NCBI GenBank assembly: GCA_015055505.1
Contig: SVIB01000004.1
Location: 1 to 64,000, forward strand
Reading direction: 5' to 3'
DNA from: Clostridiales bacterium
GTDB taxonomy: Bacteria; Bacillota; Clostridia; Christensenellales; Borkfalkiaceae
Length of the DNA: 64,000 bases
Positions 1 to 8,279 of this stretch are shown here, in pieces; positions within the stretch are counted from its first letter, which is position 1; each line of letters begins with the position of its first letter. Below the pieces are notes generated by a model. It was given only the letters and a program-made list of their open reading frames with translations. It did not search any database and had not been told where the DNA came from. The translations under genes were made by a program, and so were the position numbers.

Positions 1-924
1 ATTTGGCCGATATCCGCTATGGCGGCTGGGGGAATGCTTGGTAATATTATTTTCTTTGCGGTATCCGGCTTTTGTCTTGCTGAAATAAAAGGTGGTTTTA
101 TTAAGTGGTACTTAAAAAGATTTTTACGCGTGTACCCAGTAATGGCAATATTTACGTTGATTACCATTTTAACGGGTTTTTATTCGGTAACAGGATTTAA
201 TGATGTTGTTAGATTTTTCGTGTATCCCACTAATTATATCTTTCTCGTTTGGCTAATGGTGTTATATGCAATATTTTATTTTGTCGCTTGGCTTGCTAAA
301 AAGGAAGAAAAAGTTTGGTGGATAACGATTGTTGCTGTCTTTGTTTGCTGGATAACCGTATATATGTTGTTTGTGGACAAAACGAAGTACGTAATTGACG
401 ACGTAAGTTCTCCGTTTATTATGTTTTTATATTTTTCGTCAATGCTCATTGGCGCGTTGTTTAAAAAGAAGAAAAATAGTTTTACAAAAATAAAATGGTA
501 TGAGTTGTTGTTATTGGCTGTAAGTTTAATTTTGTATTTCGGTTCGAAAATAATTTTTTCAAAGAAAGCGGAGATAGCAAGCGTCCAAATAGTAAATCAA
601 TTTTGCATTTTGTTCGCATTAGTTATGATATTTATCGTTATGATTGGAATGGAATCAACGCTTTCAAAGTTTAACGGTAAAATAAAATCGATTATAAAAT
701 TCGTTGCAAATATAACGTTACAAATCTATATCGTTCAATTTATAGTGATAAGAAAATTTGAAAGTTTAGTTTTTCCGTTGAATTTTGTCGTCGTTACGGC
801 ATTGATTATTCTCCTTGCATCGCTTGTGTATTTTGCAGAAGTGTTTATAAGGAGAGGTATAACGGCTATGGTAAAAAATAAAAAGGAAGAAAAGGTTGAA
901 ACAAGTGGACAAAGTAATAATTAA
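1..924 (+). CDS. Acyltransferase-3 family membrane protein, 5' end cut by window
   Basis: The reading frame is open from base 1 (IWPISAMAAGG...), so the ATG at 19 in the ORF track is internal and the true start lies upstream. The visible part begins with GGMLGNIIFFAVSGF, which matches the N-terminal region of acyltransferase-3 (OafA/WecH-type) proteins, where a small-residue run precedes the FFxxSGF segment. Many hydrophobic helices follow, ending in a Lys/Glu-rich cytoplasmic tail. Members move acyl groups onto sugars of surface glycans at the membrane. It overlaps the next gene by about 29 bases and opens the visible part of the polysaccharide operon, so O-acetylation of the repeat unit is the likely job. 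The acceptor cannot be read from the sequence. Confidence 0.8.
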   Translation: MWPISAMAAGGMLGNIIFFAVSGFCLAEIKGGFIKWYLKRFLRVYPVMAIFTLITILTGFYSVTGFNDVVRFFVYPTNYIFLVWLMVLYAIFYFVAWLAKKEEKVWWITIVAVFVCWITVYMLFVDKTKYVIDDVSSPFIMFLYFSSMLIGALFKKKKNSFTKIKWYELLLLAVSLILYFGSKIIFSKKAEIASVQIVNQFCILFALVMIFIVMIGMESTLSKFNGKIKSIIKFVANITLQIYIVQFIVIRKFESLVFPLNFVVVTALIILLASLVYFAEVFIRRGITAMVKNKKEEKVETSGQSNN

Positions 925-1846
925 TAGAACTGATTTAAAGGTTTCTCCCGTGTGTATGGGCGGTTGTCCGCTTGGGGGCTACGGTTGGGGAAATACCGAG
1001 CATGAAAGTTTAATAAGTACCGTTAGAGAAGCGGTTAATTCGGGAATAAACTTTTTCGACACGGCAGACGTATACGGACTTGGCGAAAGCGAAAGGAATT
1101 TAGCGGAGGCGCTTGGAAAAGATATAAATAACGTCGTTATTATGACTAAATTCGGCGTTAGAAACGAAAACGGAAAGTCGTTTTATGATAATAGCCCCGA
1201 ATATATACGAAAAGCGGTTGAGGGTAGTTTAAAAAGACTAAATAGAGATTACATAGATTTGTATCAAGTGCATTACCGTGACGGAGTTACTCCTCTTGTT
1301 GACGTAGCGGAAACGTTAGAGGATTTAAAAAAACAGGGGAAAATACGTTATTACGGACTTTCTAATATTCATCAAAACGACGTTGCGGAAATTTCTACGT
1401 TTAAAGAAAATCCGTTTATATCATTTCAGGACGAGTACAGCTTAGCATGTCGAAAGAATGAAAAGGATATGTTTACGTTTAGGGATGAGTTTAAAATGAC
1501 TCCGTTTACTTGGGGTAGTTTAGGGCAAGGAATTTTGACTGGCAAATACGATAAAAATCGCGCCTTTGAGTCAAACGATAGAAGGTCAAGAGAAATATAC
1601 GTAAATTTTCACGGAGAGAAACTTTTAAAGAACCTCGAGATTGTAGAGGTTATGAAAGAGATTTCAGCGGAGATTGGTAAATCGGTGTCGTCTATTGCTA
1701 TAAGATGGATTTTAGATTATTTAAAGGGCTCTATTTGTTTAGTAGGAGCAAAAAAACCGAGCCAAATACAGTCTAATGCAGAGGCTCTCGGTTGGAATTT
1801 AACAGAGGAACAAATAAACAGATTAGAAAAAATATCAAGGGGATAA
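896..1846 (+). CDS. Aldo/keto reductase family oxidoreductase
   Basis: A full-length (about 316 residues) aldo/keto reductase TIM barrel, NAD(P)H-dependent. The catalytic tetrad is visible: Asp55 and Tyr60 in DTADVYG, Lys85 in VIMTKFG and His126 in LYQVHYRD. The N-terminus NRTDLKVSPVCMGG and the C-terminal VGAKKPSQIQSNAEAL cofactor segment are typical. The listed start is TTG at 896; GTG at 905 is an alternative, and both have AGG-rich sequence upstream. It sits inside the polysaccharide operon directly before the split transketolase, two bases from it. A role in making or reducing an unusual sugar precursor is therefore likely, but the substrate is unknown. Confidence 0.88.
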   Translation: MKQVDKVIINRTDLKVSPVCMGGCPLGGYGWGNTEHESLISTVREAVNSGINFFDTADVYGLGESERNLAEALGKDINNVVIMTKFGVRNENGKSFYDNSPEYIRKAVEGSLKRLNRDYIDLYQVHYRDGVTPLVDVAETLEDLKKQGKIRYYGLSNIHQNDVAEISTFKENPFISFQDEYSLACRKNEKDMFTFRDEFKMTPFTWGSLGQGILTGKYDKNRAFESNDRRSREIYVNFHGEKLLKNLEIVEVMKEISAEIGKSVSSIAIRWILDYLKGSICLVGAKKPSQIQSNAEALGWNLTEEQINRLEKISRG

Positions 1847-1848
1847 GA

Positions 1849-2697
1849 ATGAACAGTAAACAGTTGGCATGGCTTATTAAAAGACACGGAATAGAGATGA
1901 CTCATTTATCACATGGCAGTCATATAGCGTCTATACTGTCCGTATCCGACGTCGTTGCGGTTTTATATAACGACGTTGCAAATATAAGTCCACAAAATCT
2001 TAACGACGAAAACAGGGACAGAATAGTATTGAGCAAAGGACACGCCGGCGGTGCGATTTACGCGGCTCTTGCAGAAAAGGGCTTTTTCGATAGAGAAGAG
2101 TTAAAAACTCATTATCAAGACGGTAGCCGTTTGTCGGGACATGTTTCGCATAAGGGAATTCCGGGCGTAGAGGTGTCTACCGGCTCGTTAGGTCACGGCG
2201 TTTGTATGGCGGCGGGAATGGCTCTTAATGCAAAACTTGAAAATAAAGATTACTGTACTTTTGCGATAGTTGGCGACGGTGAGTGCGATGAGGGCTCGGT
2301 TTGGGAAATGGCGTTGTTTGCTAACCAATTTAAACTTAACAAGTTGGTTGTTATAGTTGACAGTAACAAAATGCAAAGCCTTGATTATTGTGAAAATACG
2401 CTTGCTCTTGCTCCTTTTGCTGAAAAATGGAAGTCCTTTGGTTGGAACGTTCTTGATATTGACGGTCACGACCATGACCAAATACGCGAGGCGTTAATAA
2501 CTGCAAAAAATAGCGAGGACAAGCCTACCGTTATTATTGCTAATACCGTGAAGGGAAAAGGAATTTCTTTTATGGAATTTAATATTTTATGGCATTACCG
2601 TTTCCCGCATGAAGGGGAAGAATACGACACGGCTATTAAAGAATTAAACGCTATAAAGCCTGAAGGGGTAGAGGATCCGTACGAGGTGATAAGATGA
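1849..2697 (+). CDS. Transketolase, N-terminal (TPP-binding) subunit
   Basis: About 282 residues, the size of the thiamine-diphosphate-binding half of split transketolases. The TPP/Mg motif is seen as GDGECDEGSVWEMA followed by VDSNKMQ, and there is an N-terminal GHAGGAIY segment. The ORF track start at 1792 is too early. ATG 1849 follows AAGGGG with good spacing, lies two bases after the reductase stop, and gives the normal family N-terminus. It overlaps the C-terminal subunit by four bases, so the two products should assemble as one enzyme moving two-carbon ketol units. A split transketolase inside a capsule operon is more consistent with a dedicated sugar-precursor step than with housekeeping pentose phosphate metabolism; that is inference. 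Confidence 0.9.
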   Translation: MNSKQLAWLIKRHGIEMTHLSHGSHIASILSVSDVVAVLYNDVANISPQNLNDENRDRIVLSKGHAGGAIYAALAEKGFFDREELKTHYQDGSRLSGHVSHKGIPGVEVSTGSLGHGVCMAAGMALNAKLENKDYCTFAIVGDGECDEGSVWEMALFANQFKLNKLVVIVDSNKMQSLDYCENTLALAPFAEKWKSFGWNVLDIDGHDHDQIREALITAKNSEDKPTVIIANTVKGKGISFMEFNILWHYRFPHEGEEYDTAIKELNAIKPEGVEDPYEVIR

Positions 2698-3611
2698 GAG
2701 ATACCTTTGTTAAGACGTTGCTTGAAATAGCAAAGAAAGATAAAAACGTTTACATAGTTACGGGTGACCTTGGTTTTGGTGTGTTAAAACCGTTTTGGGA
2801 TGAACTTCCTAACCAAATTATAAACGCAGGCATAGCCGAGCAAAATATGACTTCGGTTGCGGCAGGACTTGCTATGCAAGGAAAGACCGTTTATACGTAT
2901 TCGATAGGAAATTTTCCGACTCTTCGTTGTATTGAACAAATAAGAAACGATTGCGCTTATCATGATGCAAACGTAAAAATAGTATGCGTTGGCGGTGGAT
3001 TTGTATATGGGTCGCTTGGTATGAGTCACCACGCAACGGAAGATATTGCAATGATGAGGGCTCTTCCAAGCGTAACGGTTATGGCTCCGGGCGATTTGGT
3101 AGAGGCAGCGTGCGCAACGAAAGCAATATATGAAACCAAGGGGACGTGTTATTTAAGACTTGGAAGAGGCGGAGAAAAGAGAATACACGAAAAAATTGAC
3201 GGCTTTAAAATCGGCAAGGCAATAAATATTCAAGACGGAGAAAAGGTAGCAATTTTTTCAACCGGCGCGATTTTTGACGAGGTGCATGAGGCATGCGAGA
3301 GGTTAAAGCAGGAAGGGATTAATCCGACGGTATATACTTTCCCGACGGTTAAGCCGATAGACAAAGAAGTAATAGAGCATTGCGCAAAAACGCACGGAAC
3401 AATACTTACCGTAGAAGAGCATAATTTAAGCGGTGGGTTTGGATCGGCTGTTGCTGAGGTTTTGGCGGAAATGGACGGAGCTAAGGCAAAGCTTGTACGC
3501 ATAGCTTTAGATGATAGATATTCGAGTATTGTAGGCAGTCAAAAATATTTAAGAAAGCAATATTCAATAGATTCCAAGACGGTAGAGGAAAAGGTAAAAG
3601 AGAACTGGTAA
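2694..3611 (+). CDS. Transketolase, C-terminal subunit
   Basis: About 305 residues covering the pyrimidine-binding and C-terminal domains of transketolase/DXS-type enzymes. Visible landmarks are NAGIAEQNMTSVAAGLA, with the conserved Glu that activates the TPP aminopyrimidine, then the MSHHATEDIAMMRALP loop, and a C-terminal domain with VEEHNLSGGFGSAVAE. The start overlaps the N-terminal subunit stop (ATGA), indicating translational coupling. Together with the preceding gene it forms a complete two-polypeptide enzyme. Nothing in the sequence specifies the donor or acceptor sugar. Confidence 0.9.
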   Translation: MRDTFVKTLLEIAKKDKNVYIVTGDLGFGVLKPFWDELPNQIINAGIAEQNMTSVAAGLAMQGKTVYTYSIGNFPTLRCIEQIRNDCAYHDANVKIVCVGGGFVYGSLGMSHHATEDIAMMRALPSVTVMAPGDLVEAACATKAIYETKGTCYLRLGRGGEKRIHEKIDGFKIGKAINIQDGEKVAIFSTGAIFDEVHEACERLKQEGINPTVYTFPTVKPIDKEVIEHCAKTHGTILTVEEHNLSGGFGSAVAEVLAEMDGAKAKLVRIALDDRYSSIVGSQKYLRKQYSIDSKTVEEKVKENW

Positions 3612-3612
3612 T

Positions 3613-4683
3613 ATGAAAAAAATACTTATTTTAGCAAATGACGTAACCACTATTTTACAGTTTAGATGCGAGCTTATATCGGCTCTTGTAAATGACGGTA
3701 ACGAGGTTACGGTAAGCGTTCCCGAGCATGAGAGAACGAAAGAAATCGAGGCTTTGGGGGCTAAAGTGGTAAACACTAACGTTTCAAGGCATGGGAAGAA
3801 TCCTTTTAAAGATATTAAGCTTTATAAGGACTATATAAAGCTAATAAAAGAGATTCGTCCGGATATAGTGCTTACGTTTACCATAAAGCCTAACGTATAC
3901 GGTGGAATGGCATGCGGAAGGCTTAAAATTCCGTACGTTGCAAACGTTACGGGGCTTGGCGTTGTTGGGGATAAGGGATTATTACAAAAATTGATGCTTT
4001 TCTTATATAAAAAAGGTATAAAAAAGGCAAAATGCGTATTTTTTCAAAACAAGGCTAATAAAGACTTTTTTGAAAGTAAAGGTATTGTGGGTAAGCAGGG
4101 TGAATTGTTGCCGGGCTCGGGAGTAAACGTCGAAAAGTTTAAATATATGGATTACCCCAAGGACGGTGTCAACAATATCATATTTATAGGAAGAATTATT
4201 AGAGATAAAGGAGTTTATGAGCTTGCTGAAGCGGCAAAAAATCTTGAAGAAAGAGCGGATTTAAAGTTTACTGTTTTAGGCGACGTTGAATACGGCTCAG
4301 AAAATCCCTTTATAGGCTTAAAAAACGTAGAGTGCGTAGGGTATAGAAAAAACGTTGTAGACTATTTAAGAGATGCTCATGCAATCGTGTTGCCGTCTTA
4401 TCATGAGGGGATGGCAAACGTGTTACTTGAGGCGGCATCTTGTGGCAGAGTTGTAATAGCATCAAATATATCCGGTTGTCAGGAGTCTTTTGACGAGGGG
4501 AAAACAGGTTTTGGGTTTGAAGTAAGAAATGCGGATAGTTTAAGAGCTGCAATAAATAGTTTCCTTTCATTGTCTTATGAAGAAAAGAATACGATGGGTG
4601 TTGCAGGACGAAACAAAATGGAAGTTGAGTTTGATAGAAATATTGTAATAAATAAGTATCGCAATCAAATAAATACGCTATAA
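3613..4683 (+). CDS. Glycosyltransferase family 4 (GT-B fold)
   Basis: A 356-residue retaining GT-B glycosyltransferase. The N-terminal domain carries NVTGLGVVGDKGLLQK. The C-terminal donor-binding domain begins at about residue 190 with IFIGRIIRDKGVYELAEA and contains the EX7E-type segment SYHEGMANVLLEAASCG. The overall look is that of PglA/CapM-like transferases that use UDP-HexNAc or UDP-uronate donors. It starts one base after the transketolase stop. The adjacent UDP-HexNAc dehydrogenase and epimerase may supply its donor (inference). Confidence 0.88.
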   Translation: MKKILILANDVTTILQFRCELISALVNDGNEVTVSVPEHERTKEIEALGAKVVNTNVSRHGKNPFKDIKLYKDYIKLIKEIRPDIVLTFTIKPNVYGGMACGRLKIPYVANVTGLGVVGDKGLLQKLMLFLYKKGIKKAKCVFFQNKANKDFFESKGIVGKQGELLPGSGVNVEKFKYMDYPKDGVNNIIFIGRIIRDKGVYELAEAAKNLEERADLKFTVLGDVEYGSENPFIGLKNVECVGYRKNVVDYLRDAHAIVLPSYHEGMANVLLEAASCGRVVIASNISGCQESFDEGKTGFGFEVRNADSLRAAINSFLSLSYEEKNTMGVAGRNKMEVEFDRNIVINKYRNQINTL

Positions 4684-4700
4684 ATTAAGGAGAAATGGAA

Positions 4701-6017
4701 ATGTACACAAATCTTTATGAAAAAATTGTAAAAGGCGAAGAAAAAATCTCACTTGTAGGTCTTGGTTACGTTGGTATGCCAATTGCTGTTGCTTTTGCAA
4801 AGAAAGTAAAGGTTGTCGGTTTTGACCTTAATAAAGGTAAAATTGAAACTTACAAATCGGGAATAGACCCAACTAACGAGGTAGGCGACGAGGCTATAAA
4901 GCAAACTACCGTAGAATTTACTGCAGATGAAACTAAGCTTAGAGAGGCAAAATTTCATATAGTTGCTGTTCCAACTCCCGTATATGATGATCATACCCCC
5001 GACCTTTCTCCCGTGGAAGGAGCAAGCCGTATTGTCGGTAGAAATCTTGTAAAGGGAAGTATCGTTGTTTATGAATCAACCGTGTACCCCGGTGTTACTG
5101 AAGACGTTTGCGTTCCTATTTTGGAAAAAGAGTCAGGACTTAAGTGCGGAGTTGATTTTAAAGTAGGGTATTCGCCTGAAAGAATAAATCCCGGAGATAA
5201 AGTTCACCGTCTTGAAACTATAACGAAAATTGTTTCGGGTATGGATGATGAAACTTTGGACGTTGTGGCTAAAGTTTATGAACTTGTCGTTGAAGCGGGT
5301 GTTCATAGAGCGTCTTGCATAAAGGTTGCCGAGGCTGCAAAGGTTATCGAAAATAGTCAAAGAGATATAAATATTGCGTTCATGAACGAGCTTTCAATAA
5401 TATTTAATAAGATAGGCATTGATACAAAGTCAGTTTTAGAGGCAGCAGGAACTAAATGGAATTTCTTAAAATTCTATCCCGGACTTGTTGGCGGACACTG
5501 TATCGGCGTTGATCCATATTACCTTACTTATAAAGCAGAGATGCTCGGTTATCACAGCCAAGTTATTTTAGCGGGAAGAAGAATAAACGACGATATGGGT
5601 AAATACGTTGCCGAAAACGTCGTAAAAAATCTTATTAAGGCTGAAAAAGCAGTAAAGAATGCAAAGGTTGCAATTCTTGGTTTTACTTTTAAAGAAAACT
5701 GTCCCGATACTAGAAACTCTAAAATATACGATATAGTAACAGAGCTTCGCGAATACGGTATAGAGCCGACTATTGCAGATCCTACCGCAGATGCTAAAGA
5801 GGCTAAACAGCTTTACGGTGTGGAATTTGTAGATATTTCCACAATAAAGGATATGGACGCTATAGTTTTAGCCGTAGCGCATAATGAATTTGCTCATTTT
5901 ACCGTGGAAGAAATGGATAAAATGTTTGGAAAAGGAAAGAAAGTCCTTCTTGACATAAAAGGACTTCTCGATAGAAAGACTTTTGAAAAAGCAGGATATA
6001 GCTACTGGAGATTATAA
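4701..6017 (+). CDS. tviB: UDP-N-acetylhexosamine 6-dehydrogenase (WbpO/TviB-like)
   Basis: A nucleotide-sugar dehydrogenase of the UDP-Glc/GDP-Man family, closest in pattern to the WbpO/TviB branch that oxidises UDP-HexNAc to the uronic acid. The N-terminal Rossmann motif is GLGYVGMPIA and the catalytic Cys lies in GGHCIGVDPYYL. A C-terminal domain ends with LDIKGLLDRK. The ORF track starts at ATG 4695, but AAGGAG is only about two bases before it; ATG 4701 gives normal spacing and is preferred. With the following epimerase it reproduces the TviB/TviC or WbpO/WbpP pair, which together give UDP-GalNAcA from UDP-GlcNAc. Substrate is inferred from that pairing. Confidence 0.87.
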   Translation: MYTNLYEKIVKGEEKISLVGLGYVGMPIAVAFAKKVKVVGFDLNKGKIETYKSGIDPTNEVGDEAIKQTTVEFTADETKLREAKFHIVAVPTPVYDDHTPDLSPVEGASRIVGRNLVKGSIVVYESTVYPGVTEDVCVPILEKESGLKCGVDFKVGYSPERINPGDKVHRLETITKIVSGMDDETLDVVAKVYELVVEAGVHRASCIKVAEAAKVIENSQRDINIAFMNELSIIFNKIGIDTKSVLEAAGTKWNFLKFYPGLVGGHCIGVDPYYLTYKAEMLGYHSQVILAGRRINDDMGKYVAENVVKNLIKAEKAVKNAKVAILGFTFKENCPDTRNSKIYDIVTELREYGIEPTIADPTADAKEAKQLYGVEFVDISTIKDMDAIVLAVAHNEFAHFTVEEMDKMFGKGKKVLLDIKGLLDRKTFEKAGYSYWRL

Positions 6018-6020
6018 GAA

Positions 6021-6995
6021 ATGGGATATAAGCATTTAAAGTTTCCCGCAGGGGCAAAGTTTTTGGTTACTGGAGGAGCAGGATTTATAGGTTCTAATCT
6101 CTGTGAGGCAATACTTAATTTAGGTTATAGAGTTCGTTGTTTAGATGATTTATCTACGGGAAAACAATCTAACGTGGATATGTTTTTAAATAATCCTAAT
6201 TATGAGTTTATAAAAGGGGATATAAAAGACCTTGATACTTGTATGAAGGCTTGTGAAGGAGTAGATTACGTACTCAATCAAGCTGCTTGGGGTAGTGTTC
6301 CCCGTTCAATAGAAATGCCTATTTTTTATTGTAGGAACAATATTGAAGGAACTTTAAATATGCTTGAGGCAGCAAGACAAAAGGGCGTAAAGAAGTTTGT
6401 TTACGCCTCGTCGTCTTCAGTTTACGGTGATGAGCCAAACTTACCTAAAAGAGAAGGCAGGGAAGGAAATCTTCTTTCGCCATACGCATTAACAAAGCGT
6501 TGTGATGAAGAATGGGCTAAATTATACACAAAACTGTATGGTTTGGACACGTACGGCATGCGTTATTTCAATGTGTTTGGGCGTAGGCAAGATCCGAACG
6601 GCGCATACGCGGCAGTTATTCCTAAATTTATTAAGCAGCTTTTGAATGACGAACAGCCGACAATTAACGGTGATGGTAAGCAAAGCCGTGATTTTACGTA
6701 TATAGAAAACGTTATCGAGGCGAATTTAAAGGCTTGCTTGGCGTCGAGTGAGGCGGCGGGCAGAGCTTATAATATCGCTTATGGCGGTAGAGAGTATTTA
6801 ATTGATATATATTATACCTTGACGAAAGCGTTGGGTAAAAATATCGAGCCGAATTTCGGACCTGACAGAAAGGGGGATATTAAGCATTCTAATGCGGATA
6901 TTTCTAGCGCAAGAGAGCTGCTTGGTTATGAGCCCGAATATGATTTTGCGCGCGGTTTAAATGAAGCAATCGCTTGGTATAAGGAGAATTTGTAA
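6021..6995 (+). CDS. tviC: UDP-GlcNAc/GlcNAcA 4-epimerase (WbpP/TviC-like SDR)
   Basis: An extended short-chain dehydrogenase/reductase of 324 residues. The NAD-binding motif is TGGAGFIGSN, the catalytic Ser region is YASSSSVYGD and the YxxxK motif is SPYALTKR. The stretch GMRYFNVFGRRQDPNGAYAAVIPKF is the substrate-binding region typical of the WbpP/TviC subgroup, which epimerises C4 of N-acetylated UDP-sugars. It sits three bases after the dehydrogenase. Its stop overlaps the ATG of a truncated glycosyltransferase remnant (TAATG), showing that a GT2 gene once followed it in the operon. Confidence 0.88.
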   Translation: MGYKHLKFPAGAKFLVTGGAGFIGSNLCEAILNLGYRVRCLDDLSTGKQSNVDMFLNNPNYEFIKGDIKDLDTCMKACEGVDYVLNQAAWGSVPRSIEMPIFYCRNNIEGTLNMLEAARQKGVKKFVYASSSSVYGDEPNLPKREGREGNLLSPYALTKRCDEEWAKLYTKLYGLDTYGMRYFNVFGRRQDPNGAYAAVIPKFIKQLLNDEQPTINGDGKQSRDFTYIENVIEANLKACLASSEAAGRAYNIAYGGREYLIDIYYTLTKALGKNIEPNFGPDRKGDIKHSNADISSARELLGYEPEYDFARGLNEAIAWYKENL

Positions 6996-7072
6996 TGTCT
7001 CAAAGTATAAGATTTAGTATTGTAATTCCAATTTGCAATGAAGAAAAGTTTTTTAATCAAAAGAGTATGTAA
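6995..7072 (+). pseudogene. Remnant of a GT2 glycosyltransferase (first ~25 codons only)
   Basis: The frame starts at an ATG overlapping the epimerase stop, with AAGGAG upstream at good spacing. It encodes MSQSIRFSIVIPICNEEKFF and stops after 25 residues. The segment FSIVIPICNEE is the canonical opening beta-strand and NDP-binding start of GT2 glycosyltransferases, so this is the 5' stump of a gene whose body is gone. The sequence that follows belongs to an unrelated GT-B gene. It is too short for the ORF track. It marks the left edge of a more AT-rich block and is best read as a recombination scar. Confidence 0.75.
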
Positions 7073-7101
7073 AAAATAAAGTGGAGAATATAAGGTGTAA
7101 A

Positions 7102-8277
7102 ATGAAAATATTATTTATCACTAGCCGAAACATATTAACAACTTGTGGAGAATTAAGACTTATAAAAAATAGAGCAATAAGTTTTTTTGAAGATTATCAA
7201 ATAAAGACTGACTTTTTGGTGTGTAGAGGAGATAAATACAAAAATAAAAGCCGAGAAGATATCGGAGCGGAGTCCACATTGGAAGAATTTTTATATCCGC
7301 AAAACAATATTTTCAAGATGAAAAAACAGCAAAAAAAACTTAAGAAAAGAATTTTTGAGTTGTTAAAACAAAAAGATTATTCCGCTGTAGTTGTGTCTGG
7401 CAATTTAGTATTAAGTTTATGTAAACAAATAAAGAGAAATTTTCAGCAAGTAAAGCTGATTATAGATGTTCATGGCGCGGTTGAAGAATTAATTGAGTTT
7501 AAAAATAAGGGCTTTTTTGGAAACATTGTAAGAAGTGCCATATATAAAATTTTTAAAACTCAAGAAAAAAAGTATTTTCATTTTGCGGATGCATTTTTTG
7601 TCGTTTCTAAAGCTCTAAAAGAGTATGTTATACAGGAATATAATGTAGCCGAAAAAAAATTTTTTATTGTTCCGTGTGCGCAAAGTAATGTGGTTTTAAA
7701 ATTTGATGAAAAAGTAAAAAGTAGAAATGAAGCACGGAAGAGGTATGGGATTGCTGAAGAAGAAAAAGTTTTCGTTTATTCTGGAGGCGTATCTCCGTGG
7801 CAGTGCATAGAAGAGTCCGTAGAGTTATTTAATAAAATAGCAATGAGGTTGAACAATTGTAAAATGTTGCTTTTATCGGGTGATAAAACTGCGGTAGAAA
7901 AATATGCAAGTGAAAAAATAATTGTTGATTCGTTACAGTATAGTGCTGTTAATAGTACTATTTGTGCGGGGGATTTCGCTTTTTTATTAAGAAAAGATTG
8001 TGTGACAAATAATGTGGCATACCCAAATAAATTTATCGAGTATGTTCAAAGTGGTATGAAAATAATAGCAACACCTTATGTAAAAGATGTAGCAGAACAA
8101 ATTGACGAATATAATTTGGGCGTAGTTATAGAAGATTTCAATGATGAGCCTATATTAAATCTACTAATGAATTCTGAAGGCTATATGTTAGATAAAAATA
8201 ACCGCCAAGAACTTTTAAACAATGTTAATTTTTGTAATAGACTTTTACCTTGCGTTAAGTTTTTAAGAGGAGAGTAA
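7102..8277 (+). CDS. Putative GT-B glycosyltransferase
   Basis: About 391 residues with the layout of a family-4-like glycosyltransferase: MKILFITS at the N-terminus, a LIIDVHGAVEEL strand-turn, FFVVSKALKEYV, and a C-terminal domain with FVYSGGVSPWQCIEE and FIEYVQSGMKIIATP. The ORF track begins at GTG 7081; ATG 7102 is preferred because TAAGG lies about six bases upstream and the protein then starts at the expected first strand. The EX7E region is weak, so family assignment is less certain than for its neighbours. Base composition is clearly more AT-rich than the nucleotide-sugar genes before it. Confidence 0.72.
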   Translation: MKILFITSRNILTTCGELRLIKNRAISFFEDYQIKTDFLVCRGDKYKNKSREDIGAESTLEEFLYPQNNIFKMKKQQKKLKKRIFELLKQKDYSAVVVSGNLVLSLCKQIKRNFQQVKLIIDVHGAVEELIEFKNKGFFGNIVRSAIYKIFKTQEKKYFHFADAFFVVSKALKEYVIQEYNVAEKKFFIVPCAQSNVVLKFDEKVKSRNEARKRYGIAEEEKVFVYSGGVSPWQCIEESVELFNKIAMRLNNCKMLLLSGDKTAVEKYASEKIIVDSLQYSAVNSTICAGDFAFLLRKDCVTNNVAYPNKFIEYVQSGMKIIATPYVKDVAEQIDEYNLGVVIEDFNDEPILNLLMNSEGYMLDKNNRQELLNNVNFCNRLLPCVKFLRGE

Positions 8278-8279
8278 AA

